NCBI RefSeq assembly: GCF_963678635.1
Contig: NC_087064.1
Coordinates: forward strand, 25,522,189-25,586,188
Length of the DNA: 64,000 bases
Source: Symsagittifera roscoffensis
Lineage: Eukaryota; Xenacoelomorpha; Acoela; Convolutidae
Direction: 5' to 3'
Part shown: positions 48,631 through 59,183 of the stretch, piece by piece
How positions within the stretch are numbered: the first letter of the stretch is position 1
Layout: the number at the start of each line of letters is the position of its first letter
Notes under the pieces: generated by a model
Database searches by the model: none
What the model saw: the letters and a program-made list of their open reading frames with translations, nothing else
Told to the model about the DNA's origin: nothing
Made by a program: the position numbers and the translations under genes

Positions 48631-48874
48631 CAGTGGCGTGCGCAATTTTTTGAGGGCGGGGGTTTGGGCAATTTTAATACATGATATTGGCCAGTCGCGT
48701 GCGCAGAAATTTTTAGGGGGATGCGGTTTCTAGGGACTCTCTGAAAAAACTATGAAGACCTTATTTTGACAAAAAAATATTTTGACAAAAATGAATGTCG
48801 TAAAGTTAGTTCAGAGAGGGACCCTTTGGAAAAATTCGGCAACTAGAATTGAGGGGGGGGGGGGCACGCTACTG
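48631..48874 (+). mobile_element. Second hAT-like MITE family, 244 bp
   Basis: The left end is CAGTGGCGTGCGCA and the right end is the complement of CAGTAGCGTGCCC. Flanking octamers ATATTAGC and ATATTGAC agree at six of eight. The left end is repeated internally (CCAGTCGCGTGCGCAGAAAT near 48,693). It lies about 360 bp after the sulfotransferase stop. Confidence 0.65.
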
Positions 48875-49946
48875 ATATTGACTGTAGCGGGCAGAAAAAA
48901 TCATAGCTCTAACCAAAACTAATTATTCTATGTTAAATAACAGTTAGTTCAAATAATCACGTCTATATAGCTTCTAGAAAAAAAAACTTTTTTCGCAGCG
49001 ACCGGTGAATACGAAAAAATAATTTAACTGAACGGCAAAAACTTTGTTATTTGCTTAATTTCTCCCGGTGGCACCTATTTATTGAGCGGACTATCGAAAA
49101 AGGAACAGATTATTTACGCTTGGAGTGGTTTTCAATTTAGGCCCATTTTTGATCAACGTTTTGCAACGGAATTTCTCAAGTACCATCTGTAACATAGTGA
49201 TACCCTGAGCTCAAACTAAAAAAGCTATTTCACAGTGACTATTATTTGTGAAGTTATGGCGGTTTGAAAAACCCAATTTGCTCTAATTATGGCTTTCTGG
49301 CACTGACCGGTTCAATATCTGCAGCAAAATAAACAGAAAATCAGCTCAAAAATCATTCCAAATTCTATTGAAGCTCGCCAAGTGAGCCAAACAATATGTA
49401 ATTACGTTAAAAAATAGCGTTAGGTTTTACTTTCTGTATGAGGGAAAAAAACTTCGAAAAAAAACTGTTTCGAGACTTTCGAAAATAACCTGAGACATCT
49501 GCAAGGACAGTCGAAGTGTTCAGGGCTCCACCCTGATAAGAGCAGTCTCGATATCTTTCAGTTGACGTTTTTATTTAAAAAAAAAACGGAGCGCACTTTT
49601 GCGTAAAAGGTATCTTTGAAATTGCGAAAACAAGTCATTGCAGATAAACTTCTGTACTTTATGCACATTATAACCTTCTGAAAAAATAACTTCTCTTGTA
49701 ATTTTTCTTAGATATTCGAGATAGGAAGGGAGAATAAAGAAGATCTCAAATATAAACATTCGTATATGATTTTATGAGATTTTTCAGCAAAGAAGCCAAA
49801 AGCATTATCAGATGAGACTGCCAGAAAAAAGTTTCACTCAAAAGCTTTTTTTTCTTTCCCTTAAACTGATTTCAGGTCTCAGCCAAAGACTTTTTCCGGA
49901 AAATGTGATCTCAATTGCTTTACTTGTATTCCCAAAATACATTTTT
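48875..49946. other. Unassigned DNA with a Helentron-like relic
   Basis: About 49,200-49,550 keeps the order of the Helentron-like family ('GTGAAGTTATGGCGGTTTGAAA', then 'CAGTCGAAGTGTTCAGGGCTC', then 'GATAAGAGCAGTCTCG') but is strongly decayed. No gene was seen. Confidence 0.45.
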
Positions 49947-50598
49947 GTTCCGACTTTCAATACGAAAGTAACGGAATATTTGTGCTCGGGGTGGGTTTTT
50001 TTTCTTCAAACAAATTTCGACTTTTTATCTAGCCATTTTTGACGGAATTTTTTTATATCATTCAAAAGGTATTGTTTTTTTGAGCTCAAATTTGAAAAGA
50101 TATCTCACCCGTGATCATTTTTCGTAAAGTTATGAGGGTTTAAAGATTGCCATTTTGGCCAATTTGGGACAATTAATGCGCGATATATTTGGCGCTATTA
50201 ACGCGTAAGCGGAGAGTTAATCCGTCTTAGAAATTGTTTCAAATTGGTTGAAAGAAGCTTATTTGCCATAATTGATTTGTTACAAGAAGCGAAATCTATT
50301 CTTTTGTACTTTATATGGCTTGTGGGGGTGGGGGGGGGGGGGGTCAGGTTTTCACGAAAAATTTCAAATTTAAGAAAAAAAATTTTTTTTTCTGTTTTAT
50401 TTCAATTAATTTTATGTTATTTAAATGTTATTACTGCTCCATAAACCTTAAAAGGCAGTCGGAACATTCAGGGCTTTATTTCATTTCAATTCACGTTATT
50501 TCATTTAGTTTTATGTTCATTTAAATGTTATTACTGCTCCATAAACCTTAAAAAGCAGTTGGAACATTCAGGGCTTCACCCTGATACGAGCAGTCTTG
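49947..50598 (+). mobile_element. Helentron-like element with duplicated tail
   Basis: It starts GTTCCGACTTTCAATACGAA and ends GAGCAGTCTTG. The tail block 'TTACTGCTCCATAAACCTTA...GGAACATTCAGGGCTT' occurs twice (about 50,428-50,475 and 50,529-50,575), which makes this copy about 110 bp longer than others. The core has a long poly-G run after GTGTGGG-like sequence. Confidence 0.85.
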
Positions 50599-50725
50599 TT
50601 TTTGCTTAAAATTTAGTTCTGAAGGTGGTCATTCCAAAACGATTTTATGGCAGAAGAGTCAAAATTGCGAGATGTCAACATCACTGATACATGCAGGAGA
50701 TGAAAATATTTGAGTGTAAAAAAAA

Positions 50726-51254
50726 CAAGACTGCTCGTGTCAGGGCGAAGCCCTGAATGTTCCGACTGCCTTTTAAGATTTATGGAGCAGCAGTAATAAC
50801 ATTAAAAAAATAAAATGAAATAAAACAAAATGAATTTTTTTTTTCTAAAATTTGAATTTTTTTAATGAAAATCATCCCCCCACACGCCATTTAAAGTACA
50901 AAAAGATAGATTTTGTTCCTTGTAACAAATCAATTATGGCAAATCAGCTTCGTTCAACCAATTTGGAACGATTTATAAGAAGGATTAAATCTCCGCTTAC
51001 GCGTTAATAGCGTGAATTATATCGCGCGTTAATTGTCCCAAATTGGTCAAAATGGCCAAAATGGCAATCTTTAAACCCTCATAACTTTACGAAAAATGAT
51101 CACAGGTGAAATATCTTTTCAAATTTAAGCTCAAGACAACAATACCTTTTGAATGATATAAAAATTGCTAGTTAAAAAGTCGAAATTTGTCTGAAGAAAA
51201 AAAAAACCACCCCGAGCACAAATATTCCGTTACTTTCGTTTCGAAAGTCGGAAC
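50726..51254 (-). mobile_element. Helentron-like element, tandem with the next
   Basis: A complete 529-bp minus-strand copy. Its 5' end (GTCGGAAC as seen on the plus strand) is separated by two bases from the 3' end of another copy starting at 51,257. Confidence 0.85.
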
Positions 51255-51256
51255 AA

Positions 51257-51452
51257 CAAGACTACTCGTATCAAGGCGAAGCCCTGAATGTCCCGACAGC
51301 CTTTAAAGGTTTATGGAGCAGTAGTAACATTAAAAAATGAATGTAATAGAACAAGATGAAAATTTTCTTCTCTGAAACTTGAACTCTTTTATGAAAATCA
51401 TCCCCCCACACGCCATAGAAAGTACAAAAGAATAGATTTTGCTGCTAGTAAT
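51257..51452 (-). mobile_element. Helentron-like element, 3' fragment
   Basis: It has the normal 3' end and tail, then stops in the core after 'AATAGATTTTGCTGCTAGTAA'. It is head-to-tail with the preceding copy. Confidence 0.8.
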
Positions 51453-52017
51453 TTATATGGATTTATTAAGTTGGAGTGCTGAATGTTAGAATGGATTAAT
51501 GTGAGTGCCGCAAGTTGGATTTTGTTTGAAGTGCAATTAAAAACTTCTTGCAAAGTTAACGTCTTGCTAAAATCATTATGAATCGTTGCCTAAGAAATCG
51601 ACAAACATCAATTTGTTATTACTAATTTCATCTACTATGATTTTTAAGTAAAAAAACTAACAGGCAAAATTTCAACTATGACCTGTATAGACAACATTTT
51701 TGGCGGACGATACTCAAATAACTACAATTTAAACATCGATTATTATAAATTGGGAGACAAAACCTGAATAAAACTGAAAAAAAATGAATTAAAAAAATTC
51801 ATTTGAAATCAGTCTATTTAATTTGTTCAGTATAAGCATGATTCCTTCTTTTTCTGGGGATATTTATATGAAACTATATGTTTTAAACCGTTTCAAAATG
51901 ATGCAAATTCATTTTGCTGAAATCTTCATACTAATCCAAAGAACAACTAGATCCCCAATTTAAAAAAAAAATGAAAATTGAATCTTATTCAAAACTTTTA
52001 TGCTCTTACAAAAACAA
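51453..52017. other. Unassigned spacer
   Basis: I see no gene or repeat that I can support in this AT-rich stretch. Confidence 0.5.
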
Positions 52018-52553
52018 CAAGACTGCTTGTATCAGGGCGAAGCCCTGAATGTTCCGACTGCCTTTTAAGGTTTATTGAGCAGCAGTAATATATAAAAAAA
52101 ATTAAAAGAAATAAATTTAAAAGAAAGCAACATTTTTTTTCTAAAATTTGAAATTTTTTATGAAAATCATCCCCCCCACACGCCAAATAAAGTACAAAAG
52201 AATAGGTTTCGCTCCTTGTAACAAATAAATTATGGCAAACAAGCTTCGTTCAACCAATTTGGAACGATTTATAAGACGGATTAAATCTCGCTTACGCGTT
52301 AAAAGCGCGAATTTTATTGCTCGTTAATTGTCCCAAATTGGTCAAAATGGCAATCTTTAAACCCTCATAACTTTACGAAAAATGATCACAGGTGGAATAT
52401 CTTTTCAAGTTTAAGCTCAGGGCAACAATACCTTTCGAATGATATAGAAAAATTCCGTCAAAAATGGCTAGTTAAAAAGTCGAAATTTGTCTGAAGAAAA
52501 AAAAACCCACCCCGAGCACAAATATTCCGTTACTTTCGTATCGAAAGTCGAAC
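52018..52553 (-). mobile_element. Helentron-like element
   Basis: A complete 536-bp minus-strand copy with both hairpins. One base of the 5' terminal repeat is lost (AAAGTCGAAC instead of AAAGTCGGAAC). Confidence 0.85.
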
Positions 52554-53270
52554 AATAAAGAGCTGAATCACTTGCAAACACCTTTGACTCTTAAATCTTT
52601 AGCGATATAGATAAAGCATTCCAGTTGATTCTTGAATAATTTAACATAGCCAGCATGCTATGCTGAACTATAAAATAAAGTTCGAAAATAATTGAGCCAC
52701 TTAACAACTTAAAAACACTGAGTGATTTTAAAAAAGGGTTCTCGCTGTCTAAGAGGATATGATATTACCCTCAAAAGCTTCAAAAAAGTTTTTAACAACA
52801 TTCGGATTAAATCGGATTAATTTTTTTCATGATAGTTCACTACAATTTATAGAAATAATAATTTTTGAATCTAATGGCAGGCAAAATGTTACAATTTCGT
52901 TTGTTCCAGCATGTTTTGGAGACATTGGAAATTATTATATGGTCTATCGAAGGCTTTTAAGCAAGTCTAAAAATAGTTTGTTTCTTTTCTTTGGTTTCTC
53001 TTCGGATAGTTCGTTTCTCTATGTAATTTTTTTGCAAACCTGATACCTGTCAGCCAACCCAAAATAAACAAATTGTCAATAAACCTAATCATGGGTGAGT
53101 TTTCATTTTACAAAAAACTCATCGCGTTAAAATGTTTGGATCTCAACAACCCTCCTAATGGTATCTACTAAAGAATTGCGCACATCTAAAAACATACGAA
53201 AACTACAGCTTTCTGAGCCCTCTGAAGCGTCAGAAATTTCATTAATTGGAACTACTTAACAAACCTTTTT
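52554..53270. other. Unassigned spacer, one 94-codon frame
   Basis: A plus-strand open frame at 52,759-53,043 has no recognisable domain. No splice or promoter context supports it. Confidence 0.4.
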
Positions 53271-53807
53271 GTTCCGACTTTCGATACGAAAGTAACGGAA
53301 TATTTGTGCTCGGGGTGGGTTTTTTTTTCTTCAGACAAATTTTGACTTTTTAACTAGCCATTTTTGACGGAATTTTTTTATATCATTCGAAAGGTATTGT
53401 TGTCCTGAGCTCAAATTTGAAAAGATATTTCACATGTGATCATTTTTTGTAAAGTTATGGGGGTTTAAAGATTGCCATTTTGGCCAATTTGGGACAATTA
53501 ACGCGCGATATATTTGGCGCTATTAACGCGTAAGCGGAGATTTAATCCGTTTTAAAAATCGTTCCAAACTGGTTCAAGGAAGCTTGTATGCCACAATTGA
53601 ATTGTTAATAGGAACAAAATCTAGCACTTTGTACTTAATATGGCGTGTGTGTGGGGGGGGGGGGGTGGATGTTTTTACACACAAAATCTTAAATTAAAAA
53701 AAAATATTTTATTTCAATACATTTAAATTTTTTGTATTATTAGTGCTCCATAAACCTTTAAAGGCTGTCGGGACATTCAGGGCTTCGCCTTGATACGAGT
53801 AGTCTTG
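53271..53807 (+). mobile_element. Helentron-like element, first of a tandem dimer
   Basis: A 537-bp copy with GTTCCGACTTTCGATACGAA at the 5' end. The 3' hairpin has one weakened pair (CAGGGC-TTC-GCCTTG). A GTGTGTGTGG-G-run expansion lies in the core. Confidence 0.85.
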
Positions 53808-53809
53808 TT

Positions 53810-54351
53810 GTTCCGACTTTCGAAACGAAAGTAACGGAATATTTGTGCTCGGGGTGGTTTTTTTTTTTTCTTCAGACAAAATTCGACTTTTTAACTAGCA
53901 ATTTTTGACGGATTTTTTTTTTATCATTCAAAAGGTATTGTTCTTTTGAGCTCAAATTTGAAAAGATATCTCACCCGTGATCATTTTTCGTAAAGTTATG
54001 AGGGTTTTAAGATTGCCCTTCTGGCCATTTTGACCAATTTGGGGCAATTAACGCGCGATATAATTCGCACTATTAACGCGTAAGCGGAGATTTAAACCGT
54101 CTTATAAATCGTTTCAAAATTGGTTGAACAAAGTTTATTTGTCATATTTGATTTGTTTTAAGGAACAAAATCTATCTTTTTGTACTTTCTATGGCGTGTG
54201 GGGGGATGATTTTTATAAAAACTTGCAAATTTTAGAAGAAAAAAAATTCAATTTATTTTATTTCATTTAATTTTTTAATGTTATTACTGCTCCATAAACC
54301 TTAAAAGGCAGTCGGAACATTCAGGGCTTCGCCCTGATACGAGCAGTCTTG
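53810..54351 (+). mobile_element. Helentron-like element, second of the dimer
   Basis: It begins two bases (TT) after the previous copy. The 5' palindrome is CTTTCGAAACGAAAG, and the 3' end is CAGGGCTTCGCCCTG then GAGCAGTCTTG. It is a complete 542 bp. Confidence 0.85.
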
Positions 54352-55341
54352 TTCTTGATTCGGGGAGTATTTTGTAGATTCAAAAATTATTCTGATAGAG
54401 CAAACTGGTTCACATAGTATATTTTTTAATCCGCTGGGAAATCCAAAAACTGAAGTCCGCTCTAGAAACAAAGTACTTTTTATGTTCGGTTGCACTTTTG
54501 TAATATGAGAGCATGAATTGCTTTCTTTTTAACAAAAAAAAAACAGAAATGAAATTGAATTGAAATCATAAATCAAACCGCGTGAAACCAATAATTTGAG
54601 CGTGACCAAATTTCAACATCAATTCCTGGAAAAAAAAACACAGAACTAAACTGCCTTGATTTCAACCATTGACACTTTAAAACATCAAATGGAGTAGAAA
54701 ACACGATATTGAAGCACTTTTGAGCTGCAACGAACGTTCGAAAACAAACTCCGGTGCCAAGAAAAATTTTCGTTTTCAAGGCATAGTTACGAGAAATTGG
54801 ACCGTTTTAAATATCTCTTTATGCTACTCAGGCTTGCTTTAAATTTTACTTTAATTAGAAGCGAAGAAAAAGAATAGATCAAACTTTAACATCATTTTTG
54901 CACCGACTTTTGAAGATAGTGACGGAATATCTGTACTCGGGGTGGTTTTTTCCCACCGGGGTGATTTAAGATTTACACCATGATAAGTATGGTTACAAAC
55001 TGAATTGGGTCATGTTAATTGGACTAATTAAAAATTTTCTACCTGCAAAACATACAAAGAGGTAAAGTTGCACTTCGCAAACACAAGCAAAAATATGACC
55101 GATAACGCTACTGGGAAAAACTGAATGAGTAAAACTTTGAGTCTAGAAAATTTCATAAGTGATGCGCGAATTATGAGTCAACATCATTGCTAAATGGTGC
55201 ATGACAATTATGACGCCTTAGCAGTACCAGTCATTTAGAAAAAAAATATTACCAACTAACATGCCTCAATTTATGGAGCGGACGCATTTTAATTAGTATA
55301 CGAAAAAGTTCAATAAACATCCGACCCTGCCCCTCTTATTT
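54352..55341. other. Unassigned, with a Helentron-like 5' scrap
   Basis: At about 54,900-54,955 'CACCGACTTTTGAAGATAGT' and 'GACGGAATATCTGTACTCGG' match only the 5' end of the Helentron-like family. The rest holds nothing I recognise. Confidence 0.45.
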
Positions 55342-55767
55342 TGTTGCGGGTCTCCTTTGGAACCTGATCTTAACTATATTTTATGATTGGATAAATTAGA
55401 TATTTTACCACTGTAAAGTATTTAATGTTAACCAATCATGATCCATCTAACTAACAACCCACTTATTTGTAAGTGCTGAAATTACTTGTAATTTCAGCAC
55501 CAGAGAGATTTGAATTTAACTTAGGAATTAGTTGTCTCTCCAAGAGAACTTCAGCAGCCGCAACAAACCAGTATACCCTAGATCTACTGAGCCTAGCAGA
55601 GACTAGTTAAACACCCTGAGACTAGTAAGTATAAGAGTAAAATTAGGATCGGAATTAGACTAAGAAGTTGCACGAATCTATCCGGCCGAAAATAAGATAG
55701 CGTGACGAGCAGACGGTGTACCCTATCCGAAATTACTCTATGAGTTAACCACATCGGTCTTAACTCA
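55342..55767 (+). mobile_element. 5' LTR of a Ty3/gypsy-type retrotransposon
   Basis: The interval begins TGTTGCGGGTCTCC and ends CTTAACTCA (TG...CA). It aligns with the LTRs at 44,252 and (reversed) 21,633, and is followed two bases later by a primer-binding-like TGG. The left limit is less certain than the right, because the three LTRs differ there. The internal region with gag and pol lies downstream in the same sense. Confidence 0.75.
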
Positions 55768-55769
55768 TC

Positions 55770-55785
55770 TGGTGCGACCATAAGT
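55770..55785 (+). promoter_or_regulatory. Putative tRNA primer-binding site
   Basis: TGGTGCGACCATAAGT starts two bases after the LTR end, as expected for a site complementary to a tRNA 3' CCA end. I cannot identify the tRNA. Confidence 0.55.
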
Positions 55786-57008
55786 CTCGAATAGACCTTA
55801 ATAGCTTAGATTCAACCAAAAAAATAGATTAGAATTTAGACAAAACATTTTTAAAATGTTATACGACGATAATTTAATCGAAATGTCTCTTCGACTCAAT
55901 AGATCAGAGCCGATATTCCGAACGATAGCAGAACTACCCGGAATTGCAAGAAGACCTCGAACAAGAGACCACATACGACAAAGTAGAAACTTACCATATA
56001 GTTATATGATTGTACGGCAAAAGCCAACACAAACTTTTATATTTAGAATCTTATTAGCAATGAATCTAGATTTTCATTTGCAAACATAAAATTTTGAAGT
56101 CAAAACTTCATGATCATTACAGGCGCTAAACAAAATTATTAATATACAATAACGATTGATAAAAAGATCTCAGATCGTTTTCTTAAATTCTGCAGTCTTA
56201 TATAAAACATGTTTGGAAAATATTTATTGAAAATAAAAACAAAAATTAGTAAAATGGCAATAAATTGTTAGTAGTCATAAAATCATTTGTTGTCCCAGCT
56301 TCATCACCTAAACATAACAGCAATCATAAGCTCACTAATATCATTAAAAAACTAAATCTCTTTCTTAAATAAATTTAAACCATTTTAAACTTAAATTCAC
56401 TTAATTTTAAAATCAGATCATCAAGGCTTATCTTAATTAATTTTCTATTTCACTAAATTTAAAACTTGATCATCAAGGCCAATCCTTGGATCAAAAAGAA
56501 CAATTTTGTTCTCCCCCACCCACTTAGCAAGTGTCTAACGACCTCAAACGTCGATTCACTATCCAACCCTTCCAAAAACCCTAGACTAATAGAAATTTTT
56601 CAAAAAAACTAACCATTCAAATTAGGATAAACAGTGAAGAACTTCGGTTATTCATCCTTCACTTGAACCCTCTTCTTACCAGACCCAGGATAAATCTTAG
56701 ACTTAGTAAGTTTAAAATAGTATCTAACGAACTACTCGCGTTCTAATTATACCTGAACCTTGTGGATCGATTTACTATTCTCCAACCCTTGAACACAATC
56801 ACTACCCCTTAGTAAGATTAAGTAAGTTAACACCTTAGCTTATACTAGCCACGAGAAAGTAAAAATCATTCTTCGGAATCGATATACTTTTCTCTCCAAC
56901 CCTGAACAAAAAGACCCAGATTAGGCTAACCAAAAATTCGTAAGGACTAACAGTTTAAGAAAAGTAGACATCATCTAACAACTTTTTGCATCCCTCATCC
57001 TAAACCTT
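55786..57008 (+). other. Long retrotransposon leader with repeated motif
   Basis: About 1.2 kb lies between the primer site and the first ORF. A motif of the form TCGAT..ACT.TC..CCAACCCT occurs three times (56,551, 56,767, 56,879). 'GATCATCAAGGC' occurs twice near 56,420 and 56,470. A 77-codon frame at 55,856-56,089 has no recognisable motif. Confidence 0.55.
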
Positions 57009-57368
57009 ATGTCATTCAAAAATCTAGAAAATAAACAAACAATCGTTTTACACAATTGCGAAATAGATAACAAAAAATACGATCTTGTAATCACACCTCA
57101 TACACAAACAGTTGGATATATTAGAACAAAACGAATAACAATTAAAAGAAAAATAATAAACAAACAAAGACAAATCACACGAAAAAGATTTTCAAAAAAT
57201 AGAAACGCATTTTCAGAATCAGAAGCCAGCAATTTAGATGAACTCTATAAATTAAAAGAATCGATTGACAAAAATTGTTCTATCCACGATCAATTATGTT
57301 TTTCCGACTCAGAAACAACTTCAAATTCATCAAAAAGAGGAAAAAGAAGAATAAAAAAAACAATATAA
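57009..57368 (+). CDS. Small basic ORF upstream of gag, unknown function
   Basis: This is a 119-residue frame with an ATG, intact in this copy although the frames after it are broken. It is Lys/Arg-rich, with a dense basic stretch (TKRITIKRKIINKQRQITRK), a Ser/acidic middle and a basic C-terminus (KRGKRRIKKTI). This looks like a nucleic-acid-binding or nuclear-targeting peptide, but I know no family for it. It lies between the leader and the next ORF of the retrotransposon. It may be a separate accessory ORF or the remains of a gag N-terminus. Confidence 0.5.
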   Translation: MSFKNLENKQTIVLHNCEIDNKKYDLVITPHTQTVGYIRTKRITIKRKIINKQRQITRKRFSKNRNAFSESEASNLDELYKLKESIDKNCSIHDQLCFSDSETTSNSSKRGKRRIKKTI

Positions 57369-57451
57369 ACACAAACCAGTACACTTGTATAATTGGAATC
57401 AACCAATTAGGCACATCGATAGTTATATATTAACAGTCATTAAACGAAAAA

Positions 57452-58953
57452 ATGAGCCACAGCCACACTCAAAGTGACGAAAGTCCAGATGACGAAGAAG
57501 TTTACCCCTTCCTCGTAGATGCACCCAATGATAGAGGGCAGCATATATTTTGCAAGAAATTACTCCTAAATTTGTTTGAACCCGGAATCAGTCCATGCAA
57601 AGCAGAATTCCCAGATGTAAAAATCAAAAGACAAATTATTGAACATTTCTGAAAGACATATGTAATTTAACACAACAATACGGAATCTACACCATAGAAT
57701 TCAGCACACCAAATCCGAATCATCGCAAATATGTAATTCAAACAGACGATATTGAATTAGAATTTTCAAAAGTATTCATAGAATATATTAAAAGCATACA
57801 ATATCATAATTCACAAAGAGCAAACTCCATATTCACTAACGAAGTTTTTGCAGTAATATATAGTTATATATCTATATCAGAAAAAACAGAAGTTCAAAGT
57901 ATATCACCAACCGAAACATCCAAACATACAAAAGTACGAAACGAAATTACAATATTTTAAACTTTTCTACATATAATCAAAGAAAATTTCACTAAAGACG
58001 ATGTTTCACAACACACAAAACATGATTTACAAAAAATTTTGGCATGGTTTATAATAGATTATTTCACACATAATATAGACTTAATTTCACGAGCAAGAAA
58101 AAATTTTAGACCTCAAAATCCAAACGATGATACTGCCATCACAGAACAGTCAGATTACGTTTGGGACCCTGAATGGTCTCATCATGCATTTATAAATATC
58201 CCACAATCAATCTCAAGTCAAGCAATAAGTACAATATCTTATCAAAGAGATTATGTAAGAGTAGTACCACTGACCATTGATGCAACACCATTGAACTACA
58301 ATACATTTTTACCTGAAAACCGAAATAATAGTTTAAATTCGACCGTCATACACAATGAAAACCTTAATAGAACTAGAAATCTTACACAACAAGATATTCA
58401 AACACCATCACACTTCATAAATGAGGATATCGTCCAAACAACAACAACTACACAACAAATTATTTCACCAATACGTCCAAATTTAACAACACCAAAAAAT
58501 ACAAACACTTCAACGGCACAAGTAACCGTACAATCAACCGTTAAACCTTCGGTTGCTCCAAAATATTCACATATGGATTATCAAACATATAGACCTACGA
58601 CAATACCGCCAAAAACACGAAGAACGTTCACAAGAAACACTTTTGCAGAACACAATTATAACTACGCACATTCGTCAAAAACAAATTATCCCCCACGAAA
58701 ACCTGATAATAATCATATAAGTTCTCATCATTGGAATAACCCAATGACAACAGCCAACTCAGTAAATTTTCAAACTAATTCACATCCCCCACAGGATCGC
58801 AGTGAAAATTACCCATTTTTTCAACAAAATAAAAATAAAAAGCAAGAACCTCATCATACGGATTACTTATCATCTGATGACGATTATTTACAACCAGATA
58901 TTATTGCACCGTATACCCAAGAATATCGCGGACAAGGAGCACAAAAACCTTAA
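57452..58953 (+). pseudogene. Retrotransposon upstream ORF, interrupted
   Basis: Starts with ATG and an acidic N-terminus (MSHSHTQSDESPDDEEV). The frame is lost near 57,650 and continues in another frame to a TAA at 57,958, then in that same frame to a TAA at 58,951. Beyond that stop it stays open to 59,213, overlapping the next ORF. The N-terminal third is folded-looking, and the rest is Thr/Asn/Gln/Pro-rich and probably disordered. By position it is a matrix-like or extra Gag-related protein. I recognise no domain. The breaks suggest a dead copy. Confidence 0.5.
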
Positions 58954-59183
58954 ACATATAATAGAATTTTTTCTCAAAATCCAACAGAAACACGAAATCA
59001 ACAACCAATACAAACGCAAAATCCAACTAATACACAATCTTTTCAACCAATTCAACCACAAAATCCAACAATCACACACTCGTACCAACCAACTCAAATG
59101 CAAAACGAAATACCACTCCCATATTATCTTCAACAACACGAAATAACAAAGAATCAACTTTCAAATTTTTCACAAATGCCCAA

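Noticed and set aside
52759-53043. A 94-codon frame as a gene
   Set aside because: There is no motif, splice signal or homology I recognise, and long frames arise by chance at this number of scans.
27308-54351. Calling the ~540-bp family an ordinary MITE or SINE
   Set aside because: The ends are not symmetric inverted termini, no target duplications are seen, and there are no Pol III boxes or A-tail.
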